Source: Actinophytocola xinjiangensis
Lineage (GTDB): Bacteria > Actinomycetota > Actinomycetes > Mycobacteriales > Pseudonocardiaceae
Reading direction: 5' to 3'
NCBI RefSeq assembly: GCF_001921215.1
Contig: NZ_MSIF01000016.1
Coordinates: 124,001 to 188,000 of the forward strand
Length of the DNA stretch: 64,000 nucleotides
The notes below the pieces were generated by a model. That model made no database searches. It saw only the letters and a program-made list of their open reading frames with translations, and was not told the origin of the DNA. Positions 1-9,109 of this stretch are shown in pieces; within the stretch, counting starts at the first letter, position 1; each line of letters starts with the position of its first letter. Both the position numbers and the translations under genes were made by a program.

Positions 1-523
1 TCACGGTGGCTTCGCTGATGTGCAGTGCCTGGCCGATGTCGGCGTTGGACAGGCCGCGGGCGACGAGTTCGAGGACCGCGAGTTCGCGGCGGCTGGGGGT
101 TGGGGCCTGGATCGCGGTGACCAGGCGGGTGGCGATCGGGGCCGGCAGGACGGTTCGGCCTCGGGCGGTGGCTCGGACGGCGGCGACGACCTCGGGGCCG
201 GGTGTGTCCTTGAGCAGGTAGCCGGTGGCTCCGGCCTCGACGGCGCGGAGGATGTCGCCGTCGGTTTCGAAGGTGGTGAGGACCAGTACCTTGGCGCGGG
301 TGGACGCGACGACCTGGGCGGTCGCGGTGACGCCGTCCATGCCGGGCATCTTCAGGTCCATCAGGACGACGTCGGGCGCGAGGTCGGTGGCGAGCCGGAC
401 GGCGTCCTCGCCGTTGGCGCAGTCGGCGGTGACCTCGATGTCGGGTTCGGCGGACAGCAGGGCGCGCAGTCCCATGCGCACGACGGGGTGGTCGTCGGTG
501 ATGGCGACGCGGATGGCGGTCAT
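1..523 (-). CDS. NarL/FixJ-type response regulator (C-terminus cut by window edge)
   Basis: The protein starts MTAIRVAITDDHPVVRMGL. This is the receiver domain with its acidic pocket, and the phospho-acceptor Asp lies in the DVVLMDLKMPG segment. A linker follows and then the start of a LuxR-type helix-turn-helix (SRRELAVLELVARGLSNADIG). The last part of the HTH lies beyond base 1. It should be phosphorylated by the histidine kinase immediately upstream, whose stop overlaps this ATG in an ATGA junction, so the two are translationally coupled. The regulated genes are not identifiable here. The family call is firm; the signal is unknown. Confidence 0.93.
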   Translation of the reverse strand, partial: MTAIRVAITDDHPVVRMGLRALLSAEPDIEVTADCANGEDAVRLATDLAPDVVLMDLKMPGMDGVTATAQVVASTRAKVLVLTTFETDGDILRAVEAGATGYLLKDTPGPEVVAAVRATARGRTVLPAPIATRLVTAIQAPTPSRRELAVLELVARGLSNADIGQALHISEATV

Positions 524-1701
524 CGCGGGCACCCGCCGGTGAGGCGGACGAGCACCGTGACGCCGGCGCCGGGTGCCGTCCTGACGGTCAGCTCGCCGGC
601 GACGCGCTGCACCCGTTCGCGGAGTCCGTCGAGGCCGAAGCCGGTGGGTCGGTTCGCCGGGTCGTAGCCCCTGCCGTCGTCGGTGATGCGCAGCGTGATG
701 TGGTCGTCGGCGTAGGTGAGGGTCACGGTGGCCGTGGTGGCGCCGGAGTGCCGTCGGATGTTGGACAGCAGTTCCTGGGTGGCGCGCAGCAGCGTGACCT
801 CGCAGGGGGTCGGCAGTTCGCGGTGGGTGCCGGAGACGGCCGTCGTGGCGGCGATGCCGGTTTCGGTGTGGAGACGTTCGGTCAGGCGGGTCAGCGCGGC
901 GGGCAGGGACGACCCGTCGAGCTGGGCCGGGGTCAGTTCGGCGACCAGGGTGCGCAGTTCGGTGAGGTTCTCCCGCGTGGTCCGCTCGGCGAGGTCGAGG
1001 TGCCGCCCGGCCTCGGCCGGGTCCTGGCGCAGCGCCGACCTGGCGGAGGCGAGCAGGAACAGGACGCTGGTCGAACCCTGCGCCAGGGTGTCGTGCAGGT
1101 CCCTGGCGAGGCGCTCGCGCTCGGCGAGCACGCCGGCCTCGTGGCTGACCTGGGCGAGTTCGGTCCTGGTGGCGGCGAGTTCGGCGACCACCCTGGCCCG
1201 CTCCTGGCTCTGCTCGATGATCTTCGAGATCCACAGGCCGAGCACCGGGGCGACCACCAGCCCGACAGCGACACTGATCGCCGCGACGCCGAACTCGCCC
1301 ATGACCGCCACCACCACACCCACCGCGACGGTGACCGCCGAGGTCGCCCAGGCGGCGCGCCGGGCGGGCACCATGGACCAGATCTGCGGGTAGAGCGCGA
1401 ACAGCATCACCGAGGCCACCGGGGTCAACACGAACATCGCCACCGTCACCGGACCCGCGACCGCGAGATAGCCCCAGCTGCGCGGCGAGTCCGCCACCGT
1501 GTGCAGTACCCGCGCCCCGACCGAGGCGTACGCCCCGCACAACGTCGCCAGCAGCGCCAACGCGAGCCAATGCTGGGTCCCCGTCGTCGTACCGTCGGCG
1601 ACCAGCACCACCGCCGTGATGGCGACGAACACCCCGAAGACCACGTGCCAGCCGGCCCGCGTCCGCTCCCACACATCGGCCGATGCCCCCGCGTCCCGCA
1701 T
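520..1701 (-). CDS. DesK/NarX-family sensor histidine kinase
   Basis: About 393 residues. The N-terminal 160 residues hold roughly five hydrophobic membrane segments with no large extracellular loop. A HisKA_3 dimerisation helix follows, with ERERLARDLHDTLAQG and phospho-accepting His203. The C-terminal GHKL ATPase shows an N-box-like ELLSNIRRHS and DDGRGYDP. The frame stays open upstream to about 2085, but the extension is Arg/Pro rich and uncharacteristic, so I chose ATG 1701. Its TGA overlaps the ATG of the response regulator. It is probably an intramembrane-sensing kinase for envelope or lipid stress, as is common in this family; the ligand is unknown. Confidence 0.92.
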   Translation of the reverse strand: MRDAGASADVWERTRAGWHVVFGVFVAITAVVLVADGTTTGTQHWLALALLATLCGAYASVGARVLHTVADSPRSWGYLAVAGPVTVAMFVLTPVASVMLFALYPQIWSMVPARRAAWATSAVTVAVGVVVAVMGEFGVAAISVAVGLVVAPVLGLWISKIIEQSQERARVVAELAATRTELAQVSHEAGVLAERERLARDLHDTLAQGSTSVLFLLASARSALRQDPAEAGRHLDLAERTTRENLTELRTLVAELTPAQLDGSSLPAALTRLTERLHTETGIAATTAVSGTHRELPTPCEVTLLRATQELLSNIRRHSGATTATVTLTYADDHITLRITDDGRGYDPANRPTGFGLDGLRERVQRVAGELTVRTAPGAGVTVLVRLTGGCPR

Positions 1702-1849
1702 GGGCCCACCCTGCCAGGCCGCGCGCAGCGGCACAGCGAAACGCGGCGGTGGCCGCCGATCGGTCCAGCCGGTATCAGTCGATCGACTGATACCGCGACC
1801 CGTCGTCGCACCGATTCGGCCCGCCTGTCCACACGGCACCATTCGGCGC

Positions 1850-2032
1850 ATGGATCGCAAGCGTCTCAACGCAGTCATGCTCGTCGCCTCCCTGGTCTTC
1901 GGGCTCACCATCGGTGTCCTCGCGGTAACCGGCTCCGACGCGGTCGGCCTGGTCTCGATGATCGGCGGCGGACTCCTCGGCATCTGCTGGGCCACCAGCG
2001 GCCTGTTCACCAGCCGCGATCGCGCACAGTAG
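1850..2032 (+). CDS. small two-helix membrane protein, unknown function
   Basis: Sixty residues beginning MDRKRLNAVMLVASLVFG. Two hydrophobic stretches (about residues 8-25 and 31-50) are joined by a short loop, with a charged C-terminal SRDRAQ. It is divergent from the histidine kinase, with about 150 bp between the starts, so the two may share a promoter region. I do not recognise the family. The clean two-helix hydropathy and basic N-terminus favour a real gene. Confidence 0.6.
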   Translation: MDRKRLNAVMLVASLVFGLTIGVLAVTGSDAVGLVSMIGGGLLGICWATSGLFTSRDRAQ

Positions 2033-2062
2033 GGCCCCGGCCAAGGAACTAGGGTCAGGTGC

Positions 2063-2626
2063 ATGGCGCGCCTGATCCACCTCAACGGCCCTTCACGCGT
2101 GGGGAAGTCGACCCTCGCCCGCCGTTACGCCGACGACCACCCGGGGACGCTCGTCCTGGATCTGGATGTGCTGACGGGGCTGATCGGCGGGTGGAGGGAG
2201 GACTTCTACGTCGCGTTGGAGACGGCTCGCGGGCACGGACGGGAGTTGGCCACGCGGCACCTGCGCCACGGACACGACGTGATTCTCCCGCAACTGGTGA
2301 CCGTCCACGACCGCGACCCGGATCCGGCCTTCGAGGCCGCCGCCCGCGCGGTTGGTGCAAGCTACGTCGAAGTGGCCCTCACCGTCGACGAACGCGAACA
2401 TCGTCGGCGCCTGCACGGGAAGCGCCCGACCAACGATGTCGAGGACCGGATCCAGGCGGCGTTGGCGGATCCCGACTCCGACCTGTTCGTCAGGATCCGC
2501 CGTCACCTCGACGAGTACCTGGCCAGGCGTCCGCACGCGATCCGGATCGACACGACCGGCGTCGGGGAGAACACGTCCTACCAGCGTCTCCTCGACGCAC
2601 TCGACACCACGTTGTCCCTGGGCTGA
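2063..2626 (+). CDS. P-loop kinase-like NTPase (AAA_33 / shikimate-kinase-like fold)
   Basis: 187 residues. A Walker A motif GPSRVGKST lies at residues 9-17, directly after the first strand (MARLIHLN), as in small-molecule kinases and zeta-toxin-like phosphotransferases. An Asp in LVLDLDVL is a likely base. The Arg-rich REHRRRLHGKRP segment is a probable LID region. Family members phosphorylate small metabolites, antibiotics or nucleotides, and the substrate cannot be read from sequence. It stands alone between the small membrane gene and an SDR remnant. Confidence 0.75.
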   Translation: MARLIHLNGPSRVGKSTLARRYADDHPGTLVLDLDVLTGLIGGWREDFYVALETARGHGRELATRHLRHGHDVILPQLVTVHDRDPDPAFEAAARAVGASYVEVALTVDEREHRRRLHGKRPTNDVEDRIQAALADPDSDLFVRIRRHLDEYLARRPHAIRIDTTGVGENTSYQRLLDALDTTLSLG

Positions 2627-2669
2627 GATCCCGCCGTCGGTGGCGTCGGCCCCGGTGACCAGCGACACG

Positions 2670-2813
2670 GCCGACGACGAGCGCGCCTGGACCGCGCTCG
2701 GCCGCTACGGCAGGCCGGAGGAGATCGCCGCCACGGTCGCGTACCTGGCCGGCCAGGCATCCGCCAACACGACCGGCGCCGTGTTCACTGTGGACGGAGG
2801 CGCGAACGCCTGA
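2670..2813 (+). pseudogene. C-terminal remnant of a short-chain dehydrogenase
   Basis: The frame reads ERAWTALGRYGRPEEIAATV followed by a segment ending VDGGANA. This is the standard C-terminal end of classical SDR proteins (GRxxxPEEIA, then TGxxxxVDGG). No Rossmann TGxxxGIG motif or catalytic YxxxK precedes it. The upstream DNA is occupied by the end of the kinase gene, so only about 45 codons survive. It is a dead fragment. Confidence 0.8.
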
Positions 2814-3184
2814 CCGAGGTGGCACGGTGCCCGCATGACGTGGCCGGCGGGCGGTGACGGGCACGGCCGGCCGGACGGCTGATGGGTGCGGGGTCGAACC
2901 TGGGTGAACGGCCGCCGGTGTCCGGTGGGCCGGGGCGGGACGGGATGGCGCGGCGACTGAGGTGGGGGGACTCGGCGTTCCGGGCGTGGTTGGAGACCTC
3001 GGCCTCGGTGAGGCGGAGTTGGTGGCGGCGGTGGGTGAGTCGCCGGCAGGGTCGATCGGCCTGGGCGGGTCAGGTCGGAGCGGGTTGTGCTTCTGGCGCG
3101 GTCGAGGCGGTCCGTGGGCTCGGGTGGCGGGACGCGTTCGCGGTGCCGTTGGGCGTCCGCCGGGCGACCGGGCGGCTCGGCCGA
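2814..3184. other. no gene seen
   Basis: About 370 bp of very GC-rich sequence between two gene remnants. The open frames on both strands encode only Pro/Arg- or Gly/Trp-rich low-complexity peptides with no ribosome binding site or recognisable motif. It is probably decayed mobile-element flank. Confidence 0.6.
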
Positions 3185-3740
3185 CAGATCGGCGGGCATG
3201 ACCGTCCTCGGACACGTTCACCAACCACACGCGGTGAGGCCGACACATACACGGCCTGTTCCTGGGGTTCGTACCGGAGCTGCAACCGCAAACTCTCGTA
3301 AAGCCTGATCAGACCGTCCGGCGTGCGGCCCTTCAGGGTCGCGCCGACGTCGCCGAGTGAATCGATCATCGCGTACACCTCGGCATCGGTGAGCGCGTCA
3401 GTCCGGCCCACGGTCGCCAAGGTCGCCCGCACTGCTTCCCGTTCTGCTTGCGCGGCGTTGATCACCTCAAGGAGAGCCGCCGGGTCAACACCCGCTGCGA
3501 TGTCCTTGCCAGCTCGACGGAACCGCACCACGTGACCCGCCCCGACGTCCTCGGGGTCAAGCAACGTCTCGTGTTTCGTCCAGCGACCGAAGAACGCGTA
3601 CCCGGTGTATCGCGGGTTGTCCAAGATCGCCCGAACAGTGCTGCCCTGCCAACCATCCGCCAGTCGGTGCCTGTTCTGCTCCGGCAGCCGAGCCGACCAG
3701 TTGAAGCGGGGCCGCGGGGGCGCACCAGGACGGTCAACGC
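3185..3740 (-). pseudogene. truncated large serine recombinase (C-terminal half)
   Basis: The frame contains RHRLADGWQGSTVRAILDNP followed by RYTGYAFFGRWTKHE. This is the recombinase-domain signature of actinobacterial large serine recombinases. A helical coiled region follows (LLEVINAAQAEREAVRATLA) and then LRLQLRYEPQEQAVYVSASP, the usual C-terminus. The N-terminal catalytic resolvase domain with its nucleophilic serine is absent and no start codon is credible. The protein is dead, but it records an integrase-bearing element that once sat at this boundary next to the biosynthetic cluster. Confidence 0.85.
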
Positions 3741-3803
3741 GACGTGTGCGTTCATTTGCCGCTCAAGTGGGGTAAGCGCGCGCTCACTACCTGCGACTGA
3801 TGT

Positions 3804-4268
3804 CTAGTCGTCCTGTGCTGGGTAGAGAATCGGGTTGATCTCGGCAAGTGCGGCGATCAGCTGTTCCGCGCCGCGGCGCACCTGCTCGTCAGGATCCCGG
3901 GCCAGCACCTCGCACACCCGCACGGCCGCGTCCCGGTCGCGGGAGAACACCATGAACACGTCGTGTACAGCGGTGTGAATCCAGTCAATCTGGCTGGGAC
4001 TGTGATGGTCAGGGCCGATAGCGGCGAGCGCTGAGGCGACCACCGCGAACCCGGCCGAGTCTTGACGCCGGAGCAGGGCCTCCGCCGTCACACGGGTAAC
4101 GGACGTGTCGCGGTCGTCGAGCACGAGCTCCAACAACGGTCCCCGGGCCTCAGGCATCTCGGCGAAGCTCACCAGGCCCCGGCCTGCGTCCGCCCTGTCG
4201 CGATAGTCAGGGCTTCCCGCAAGCTCGATCAGCGTCGACACCACAGCATGCCTTGCCTCGTAGTTCAT
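3804..4268 (-). CDS. HEAT-repeat-like protein
   Basis: 154 residues starting MNYEARHAVVSTLIELAG; ATG 4268 is preferred over an upstream extension of mixed composition. It has alternating helical pairs typical of HEAT/PBS repeats: DAGRGLVSFAEMPEARGPLL, TAEALLRRQDSAGFAVVASA, and ACEVLARDPDEQVRRGAEQL-type units. Such proteins are usually scaffolds and have no predicted catalytic residue. It is a single gene next to recombinase debris. Related orphan HEAT proteins are common in actinomycete genomes. Confidence 0.7.
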   Translation of the reverse strand: MNYEARHAVVSTLIELAGSPDYRDRADAGRGLVSFAEMPEARGPLLELVLDDRDTSVTRVTAEALLRRQDSAGFAVVASALAAIGPDHHSPSQIDWIHTAVHDVFMVFSRDRDAAVRVCEVLARDPDEQVRRGAEQLIAALAEINPILYPAQDD

Positions 4269-4392
4269 GGACACAGTCTTCCGTGACCAACACGAAGGCG
4301 GCCAGACCATGCAGAAGCGGTCAATCACCCCAAAGGTAAGTCAAGTCGTGTGGTTAGTGCGCAACTCCGTCCGCGGATACGCGCGGGACTGC

Positions 4393-4433
4393 TGACCGGG
4401 CGCCGGCCGGCGGGGTGCGCCGGCGCCCGGTCA
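4393..4433 (-). terminator. strong GC hairpin ending the biosynthetic operon
   Basis: Perfect 15-bp inverted repeat with arms 4393-4407 and 4419-4433 and an 11-nt loop. It lies 14 nt past the stop of the last ACP gene. There is no T-tract, which is normal for high-GC actinobacterial terminators. It marks the left end of the cluster. Confidence 0.75.
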
Positions 4434-4446
4434 CGGGCACGCCCGG

Positions 4447-4683
4447 TCAGCTCGCGGCCAGTGCGGTGTCGACCAGCGCGGACAGCTGGCCGACGTCGGA
4501 CACCGCGAAGTAGGTCCGCAGGTCCAGGCGGACCCCGAACTCGTCCTCGATGTCGGCCAGCAGCCGCAGGGCGGACAGGCTGACCCAGTTGGGCAGCCCC
4601 TCGAACCTGGTGTGCTCGGTGACGTCCGGGTTCTCGGTCACCCGTTCGACCAGGTCCACCAGGGTGGCGGTGATCTCAGACAT
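4447..4683 (-). CDS. discrete acyl carrier protein paired with FkbH
   Basis: 78 residues with the four-helix ACP pattern. The phosphopantetheine site is probably Ser35 in LPNWVSLSALRLL, where the usual D-S-L is V-S-L. ACPs that partner FkbH-type glyceryl transferases often carry a WxSL site like this. It ends with a helix (VGQLSALVDTALAAS). Its ATG overlaps the 3' end of the FkbH gene by 8 bp, so it is co-translated with it. Expected role: carrier of the three-carbon unit (glyceryl-S-ACP) made by FkbH. This is the last gene of the operon. Confidence 0.9.
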   Translation of the reverse strand: MSEITATLVDLVERVTENPDVTEHTRFEGLPNWVSLSALRLLADIEDEFGVRLDLRTYFAVSDVGQLSALVDTALAAS

Positions 4684-6541
4684 GGGCGGTCTGCTCCTTT
4701 CGACACAACTCGATCCAGGCGGGTGCCGGCGGCACGTCGGCGACCGCGACGCGGTACCGGGTGGCGCCCTCGTGCTCGTCAACCGGCTGGAAGCCGGTCA
4801 GCAGGCCCGACGCCGCCCGGTTGCGCTCCCCCGGCCGGTACAGCGCGTGCAGCGCGGACACGCCCGAGGCCGCCGCACGTTCGGCGAGGTCGGCCAGGAC
4901 CGCGTGCTCCACGCCTCGGGAGAACACCCGGCAGCTCATGACCATGTTCGTCACGGTCCACTCGGCACCGGTGCGCAGCCACACCGCCGACACCACACCC
5001 TCCCGGCCGAAGCGGTCCTCCACCTCGACGCCCAGCAGCAGCCGGTCGGGGTCGGCGGCATAGGCGAGGGTGTCGGCCTCGGTGTGCGCGCGCGGGTTGA
5101 GGTTGAACTGGTTGGTGCGCAGCCCCAGCTGCACCAGCCGGGGCAGGCTGTACTCGTCGGCCTCGGACACCGTGACCCGCAGCCCCAGGCTCGCCAGGTA
5201 GTCCGCCGGCGAGGACATCGACGCGGCGAACTCCTCACGCCGGGCCCGCGCCTGGTACAGAGCGGTGCGGTCGCGGTCGGTGGCCGTGGTGGCCAGGGTC
5301 GCGAACAACCCCGGCTCCAGCACCGCCAGCGCGTGTCCGGAGGGGTCGCCGGCGACCTGGACCACGGCCACCTCGGGCAGTTGCTCGCGCACCAGCGCGC
5401 ACTCGAAGGAGCTGTCGTCGACGAAGACCACCGAGTCCAGTCCGAGGTTCAGCGATGCCACGATCTGGCGGATGTTCTCGTCCTTGCGGCCCCAGTTCGC
5501 CACCGTGGTGACGAAGTCCTCCGGCTGGACGGTCAGCTCGGGATGGGTGGCCAGGACCTGTTCGACCAGCGCCGGTTCGTTCTTGCTGCACACCGCCAAC
5601 AGCACGCCCTGGCGCCGCAACGCCACCAGCGCCCGCTGCAACTCGGTGAAGCAGTTGCCGGGGTAGCGGCCACCGACCTCGATGCCGTGCGGCCCGTCGT
5701 CGCCGAGGACACCGCCCCACAACGTGTTGTCGAGGTCGACGACGACGAGCTTGCGGGCCCTGCCGGCCACCGCCCGGCACAACGCGGCGGCCTCCCGCAC
5801 GTACTCCCGTTCCACGCCGGGGGTCCAGGCCATGGACGCGAACCGGTACAGCCGTTCGTCGCGCAGGGCCGCGTCGTGGTCGGTGAGCAGTGCCTCCAGG
5901 TCGAGCACGTGCACCGACGGTGAGGTGTCGGCCAGCCCCAGCAGCCGCACGTTCAGGTCCCGCCACAGCGCGCCCAGCCGCGCGCGCTCGGCGAACCCGA
6001 CCACCTTGCGGCGTTCGCCGCGCGGCAGGGCGACGGTGTTGAGCACCACGGCGCCCGCCGAACGGGAACCGAACTCCGCGACGGCGCCGGCCAGCGCCGA
6101 AAGCCTGCTGCCGGCGAGGTCCGCGAGCCCGGCCAGCTCGGTCGGGTCCCAGGTCATGGGCATCAGGGCGCCGTCGTGGAGCAGGCACAGGGTCACGTCC
6201 GGCCCGAACCGCGCCAGTTCGGAGTCGGGGTCGGTCAACTGGGTCATCAGCTGGTCGAACCCGGTGACCAGCACCGTCGGGTCGATCCCGGCGCGCACCA
6301 GCTCGACGCGCAGCAGCGGGGCGACGTTCTCGGCGGTGAACGTGCCGACCACGGCGACCCGCAGCGGACGGGCCCGGTGCCCGGGCGGCGCGATCCGTGA
6401 CAGCGCCAGCCCGTCGAGCAGCCGGCCGGCGTCGCGGGTCTCGGCGAACCCGACCAGGTCGTCCAGGGCGGCGAGCACCCCCGGGTCGGCGTTCTCGCGC
6501 GCCGCCCGGATCCGCGCCGTGACGGGGTTGTCCTTGCTCAT
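4676..6541 (-). CDS. FkbH-family HAD-IIIC glyceryl transferase/phosphatase (intact)
   Basis: 621 residues, a normal length for FkbH proteins. The N-terminal alpha/beta domain begins RVAVVGTFTAENVAPLLR (about residue 60). The HAD domain carries VVVDLDNTLWGG with nucleophile/acid pair Asp269/Asp271. Motif II lies near LLAVCSKNEP and motif III near DENIRQIV...VFVDDSSFE. A C-terminal GNAT-like region contains TNQFNLNPR. Family members take 1,3-bisphosphoglycerate, dephosphorylate it and load glycerate onto an ACP, giving glyceryl-ACP for tetronates or for hydroxy/methoxymalonyl units. All key residues are present, unlike the decayed FkbH-like domains elsewhere in this cluster. Confidence 0.93.
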   Translation of the reverse strand: MSKDNPVTARIRAARENADPGVLAALDDLVGFAETRDAGRLLDGLALSRIAPPGHRARPLRVAVVGTFTAENVAPLLRVELVRAGIDPTVLVTGFDQLMTQLTDPDSELARFGPDVTLCLLHDGALMPMTWDPTELAGLADLAGSRLSALAGAVAEFGSRSAGAVVLNTVALPRGERRKVVGFAERARLGALWRDLNVRLLGLADTSPSVHVLDLEALLTDHDAALRDERLYRFASMAWTPGVEREYVREAAALCRAVAGRARKLVVVDLDNTLWGGVLGDDGPHGIEVGGRYPGNCFTELQRALVALRRQGVLLAVCSKNEPALVEQVLATHPELTVQPEDFVTTVANWGRKDENIRQIVASLNLGLDSVVFVDDSSFECALVREQLPEVAVVQVAGDPSGHALAVLEPGLFATLATTATDRDRTALYQARARREEFAASMSSPADYLASLGLRVTVSEADEYSLPRLVQLGLRTNQFNLNPRAHTEADTLAYAADPDRLLLGVEVEDRFGREGVVSAVWLRTGAEWTVTNMVMSCRVFSRGVEHAVLADLAERAAASGVSALHALYRPGERNRAASGLLTGFQPVDEHEGATRYRVAVADVPPAPAWIELCRKEQTAHV

Positions 6542-6553
6542 CTCTCTCCTTAC

Positions 6554-9109
6554 TCACACCCGCACCAGCGTGCAGATCCAGTGCATGCCGCTGCTCGTGC
6601 TGGTCAACGCCACCAGGTCGCCCGGCGACAGCTCACCGGCGGCCGTCAGCCGCCTCAACGCGAGCAGCTGGTCGGCGCAGCCGACGTGTCCGTGGTCGAG
6701 CGCGGTCTCGATGTTCGTGTCCGCCAGCGGCACCCCGAGATCCTTCGCGAGGTCGGCGAGCTGGCGCATGTTGTCGTTGAAGTGCAACACCTTCCGCAGG
6801 TCCGAACGGGACACCCCGGCCCGGGCGCACGCCCGGTCGACGACCTCGCGGCCGCGTTCGCGGATCATCGACACGAACGCGAACATCCGCCGCACGTCGC
6901 CGGCGAAGAAGGCGTCCAGGCGGTCCTGCGGGTTGCCGACGACGGGCTGGTCCGCCTCGCCGGCCAGGAACGGCCGGGCGCCCGCGCCGACCTCCATCCG
7001 CATGAAGTCGGCGTACTCGCCGTCGGTGAGCACCTCGGTCACCAGCCACCGGCAGGTGCCGTGGTCGCGGCGCACCACGGCGGCGGCGGCGCCGTCGGAG
7101 TACACGCTGGTGTTCATCGCCATCCGGTTCCAGTACGGGTCGACGACGCGGTTGGCGCCGATCACCACCGCCGTGTGGTACTCGGGGTGCACGGCGAACT
7201 TGCCGGCCACGAGGTCGAACGCGGCCACCCCGCCGCCGCAGGCCTGGTTCACCAGCAGCGCCTCGGCGTTACGGGCGCCGAGCCGGGCCTGGGTGGCCGC
7301 CGCCGGATCCCAGTACAGATACTCGGCGAGGTCGGCGATCGCGAGCACCACCAGGTCGACCTCGGCGGGGTCGACACCGGCGTCGGCCAGTGCCCGCTCC
7401 CCCGCCTCGACGGCCAGGTCGGTGAGCCCGACGCCCTCGGGCGCGCGGTGGAAGCGGCGGTAGCCCCAGCCGTTCACGCGGTCGAGCTCGTCGGTGTAGG
7501 TGGGGGCGTGCTCGGCGACCTCCGACGGTTCGGGCAGGGCGGCGCCGAACGCGACGATGCCCAGGTCGACCGCCGGACCGTTCTCGGCCCGTGCCGGGGC
7601 CGGGGCGGGTTGGTCCCAGGTCAGCACGTGGATCCCGGTGTGCTGGGCCGCCGCGTCGCGCAGGAACGTGCGGGCGACGGAGTTGTGCCTGGTCTCGGTG
7701 AGGCGGAACACGAGGCCGGGGCACCCGTGTTCCGCGCCGCGCCGACGCAGCTCGGTGAGCACCGCGTCCTCGACGCGCCGGCCCAGGACCGGGCAGGACA
7801 GCGAGAACACCTCCACCGTGCCGTACCCGTCCGCCCAGGTGACCGCGACCGCGCCGCTGACCCCGTGGTCGCCGAACCGGTCCCGGACCGAGACCGCGAC
7901 CAGCTCACCGCCGTGGCCGGCGAGCTGGTCGGCCGTGCGGTCGTTGCCGAGGGTGAAGTCCTTGGCACGGCTGACGGTCTCGGCCACGGCCGCGAGGTGG
8001 TCGGTTCCCGGCGCGAAGGTCACCTCGACGTCGAGGCTCGCGACGAAGTCGTCCAGGGCGACCGACTCCGGCACGGCGACCAGCGGCCGTGGTGCCCGTT
8101 CCGTTCGCCGCTGCCGGGCCGGCGGGGGCCGGTCGAACAACGCGGTGTCGAGGAGTTCGGTCTCCCACAGCTCGGGGCGTTCGCCGAGTAGCACGCCGCC
8201 GTGGCGCTGGTGGCGCGCGGGGTCGGTGGTGACCACCGCCACCGACGCCGGTGGCAGCCCGAGCGCGACGGCCGGGTGCTCGCCTCCGTCGTGGACGGTC
8301 AGCTCGCTGTGGGCGACCAGCTCCGGGCAGTCGGCCGCGAGCCGGCCCCACAGCTCGCCCGGGTCCCCGGCCGCCAGGACCGCGAGCCTGGTGCCGCCCT
8401 CGTGCCAACCGCGGACCGCCGGCCGCAGCGCGGCGGCTCCGGCGGCGCCCAGGGCGGCGCCGTCGACCACCACCGCGCGGCAGGCGGCACCGAGGCGGGT
8501 CAGGACCAGCCGGGCGAGGCGGGTGCCGAGCAGACTGAACAGCTGCTCGGTGTAGGGCACCCTGGCGAGGGCGAACATGGTCGGGTGGTGGGCGGCGCCC
8601 TCGCCCAGCGCGCGGACCGGCTCGTCGAGGTCGGCGAGCAGCACGTTGGGCAGGCCGGTCAGCCGCTCCCGCACGGCCTGTCTGGCACGGGCGGCCTCGG
8701 CGGCCTCACCGGCGCCGAAGGTCCGCCTCGGTGTGGCCGGCAGGACGAAGACCAGCGCACCCGCCCACCGGTCGACCGTCGCCGCCGCCGCGTCGGCGAG
8801 GTCGAGCAGGTCGTTCGTCCACTGTGGATTGTCTGCCAGTTCCTCGAAGCGGGGCGAGACCACCAGCACGTCGGGCCGGAAGGCGGCCGTCCGGGCGGAG
8901 TCGTCCAGGCACTGGCGCATGATCTGGTCGATCGGGCCGACCAGGTGGTGCGACGGAAGGCCGGCGTCGTGCAGGGCGATGCCCAGGTAGGGCAGGAGCG
9001 GGTCGGCGGTGTAGCTGGCGAGCACGGCGACGGCCAGCCCGTCGGACCGGTCCCGGTCCGACACCGCCCGCCACGCGGTCCGCGCCTCCAACGGGGTGCG
9101 GGGGGTCAT
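6554..9109 (-). CDS. fusion: decayed FkbH-like domain + KASIII-like ketosynthase
   Basis: 851 residues from ATG 9109, in an ATGA overlap with the upstream ACP. Residues 20-500 follow the FkbH fold (VAVLASYTADPLLPYLGIAL, later FTLGNDRTADQLA and VFSLSCPVLGRRVEDAVL). The catalytic DxDxTLWGG is replaced by VVVDGAALG (about 213-221), so the HAD site is dead. From about 513 the protein is a KASIII: acyl-binding Cys624 in NQACGGGV and His776 in VLHFNDN. At the position of the usual Asn (GNTSAAS) there is DHGHVG with His808. Tetronate-type KASIII enzymes join glyceryl-ACP to a beta-ketoacyl chain; other KASIII relatives are O-acyltransferases. I know of no characterised FkbH-KASIII fusion. Confidence 0.85.
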   Translation of the reverse strand: MTPRTPLEARTAWRAVSDRDRSDGLAVAVLASYTADPLLPYLGIALHDAGLPSHHLVGPIDQIMRQCLDDSARTAAFRPDVLVVSPRFEELADNPQWTNDLLDLADAAAATVDRWAGALVFVLPATPRRTFGAGEAAEAARARQAVRERLTGLPNVLLADLDEPVRALGEGAAHHPTMFALARVPYTEQLFSLLGTRLARLVLTRLGAACRAVVVDGAALGAAGAAALRPAVRGWHEGGTRLAVLAAGDPGELWGRLAADCPELVAHSELTVHDGGEHPAVALGLPPASVAVVTTDPARHQRHGGVLLGERPELWETELLDTALFDRPPPARQRRTERAPRPLVAVPESVALDDFVASLDVEVTFAPGTDHLAAVAETVSRAKDFTLGNDRTADQLAGHGGELVAVSVRDRFGDHGVSGAVAVTWADGYGTVEVFSLSCPVLGRRVEDAVLTELRRRGAEHGCPGLVFRLTETRHNSVARTFLRDAAAQHTGIHVLTWDQPAPAPARAENGPAVDLGIVAFGAALPEPSEVAEHAPTYTDELDRVNGWGYRRFHRAPEGVGLTDLAVEAGERALADAGVDPAEVDLVVLAIADLAEYLYWDPAAATQARLGARNAEALLVNQACGGGVAAFDLVAGKFAVHPEYHTAVVIGANRVVDPYWNRMAMNTSVYSDGAAAAVVRRDHGTCRWLVTEVLTDGEYADFMRMEVGAGARPFLAGEADQPVVGNPQDRLDAFFAGDVRRMFAFVSMIRERGREVVDRACARAGVSRSDLRKVLHFNDNMRQLADLAKDLGVPLADTNIETALDHGHVGCADQLLALRRLTAAGELSPGDLVALTSTSSGMHWICTLVRV

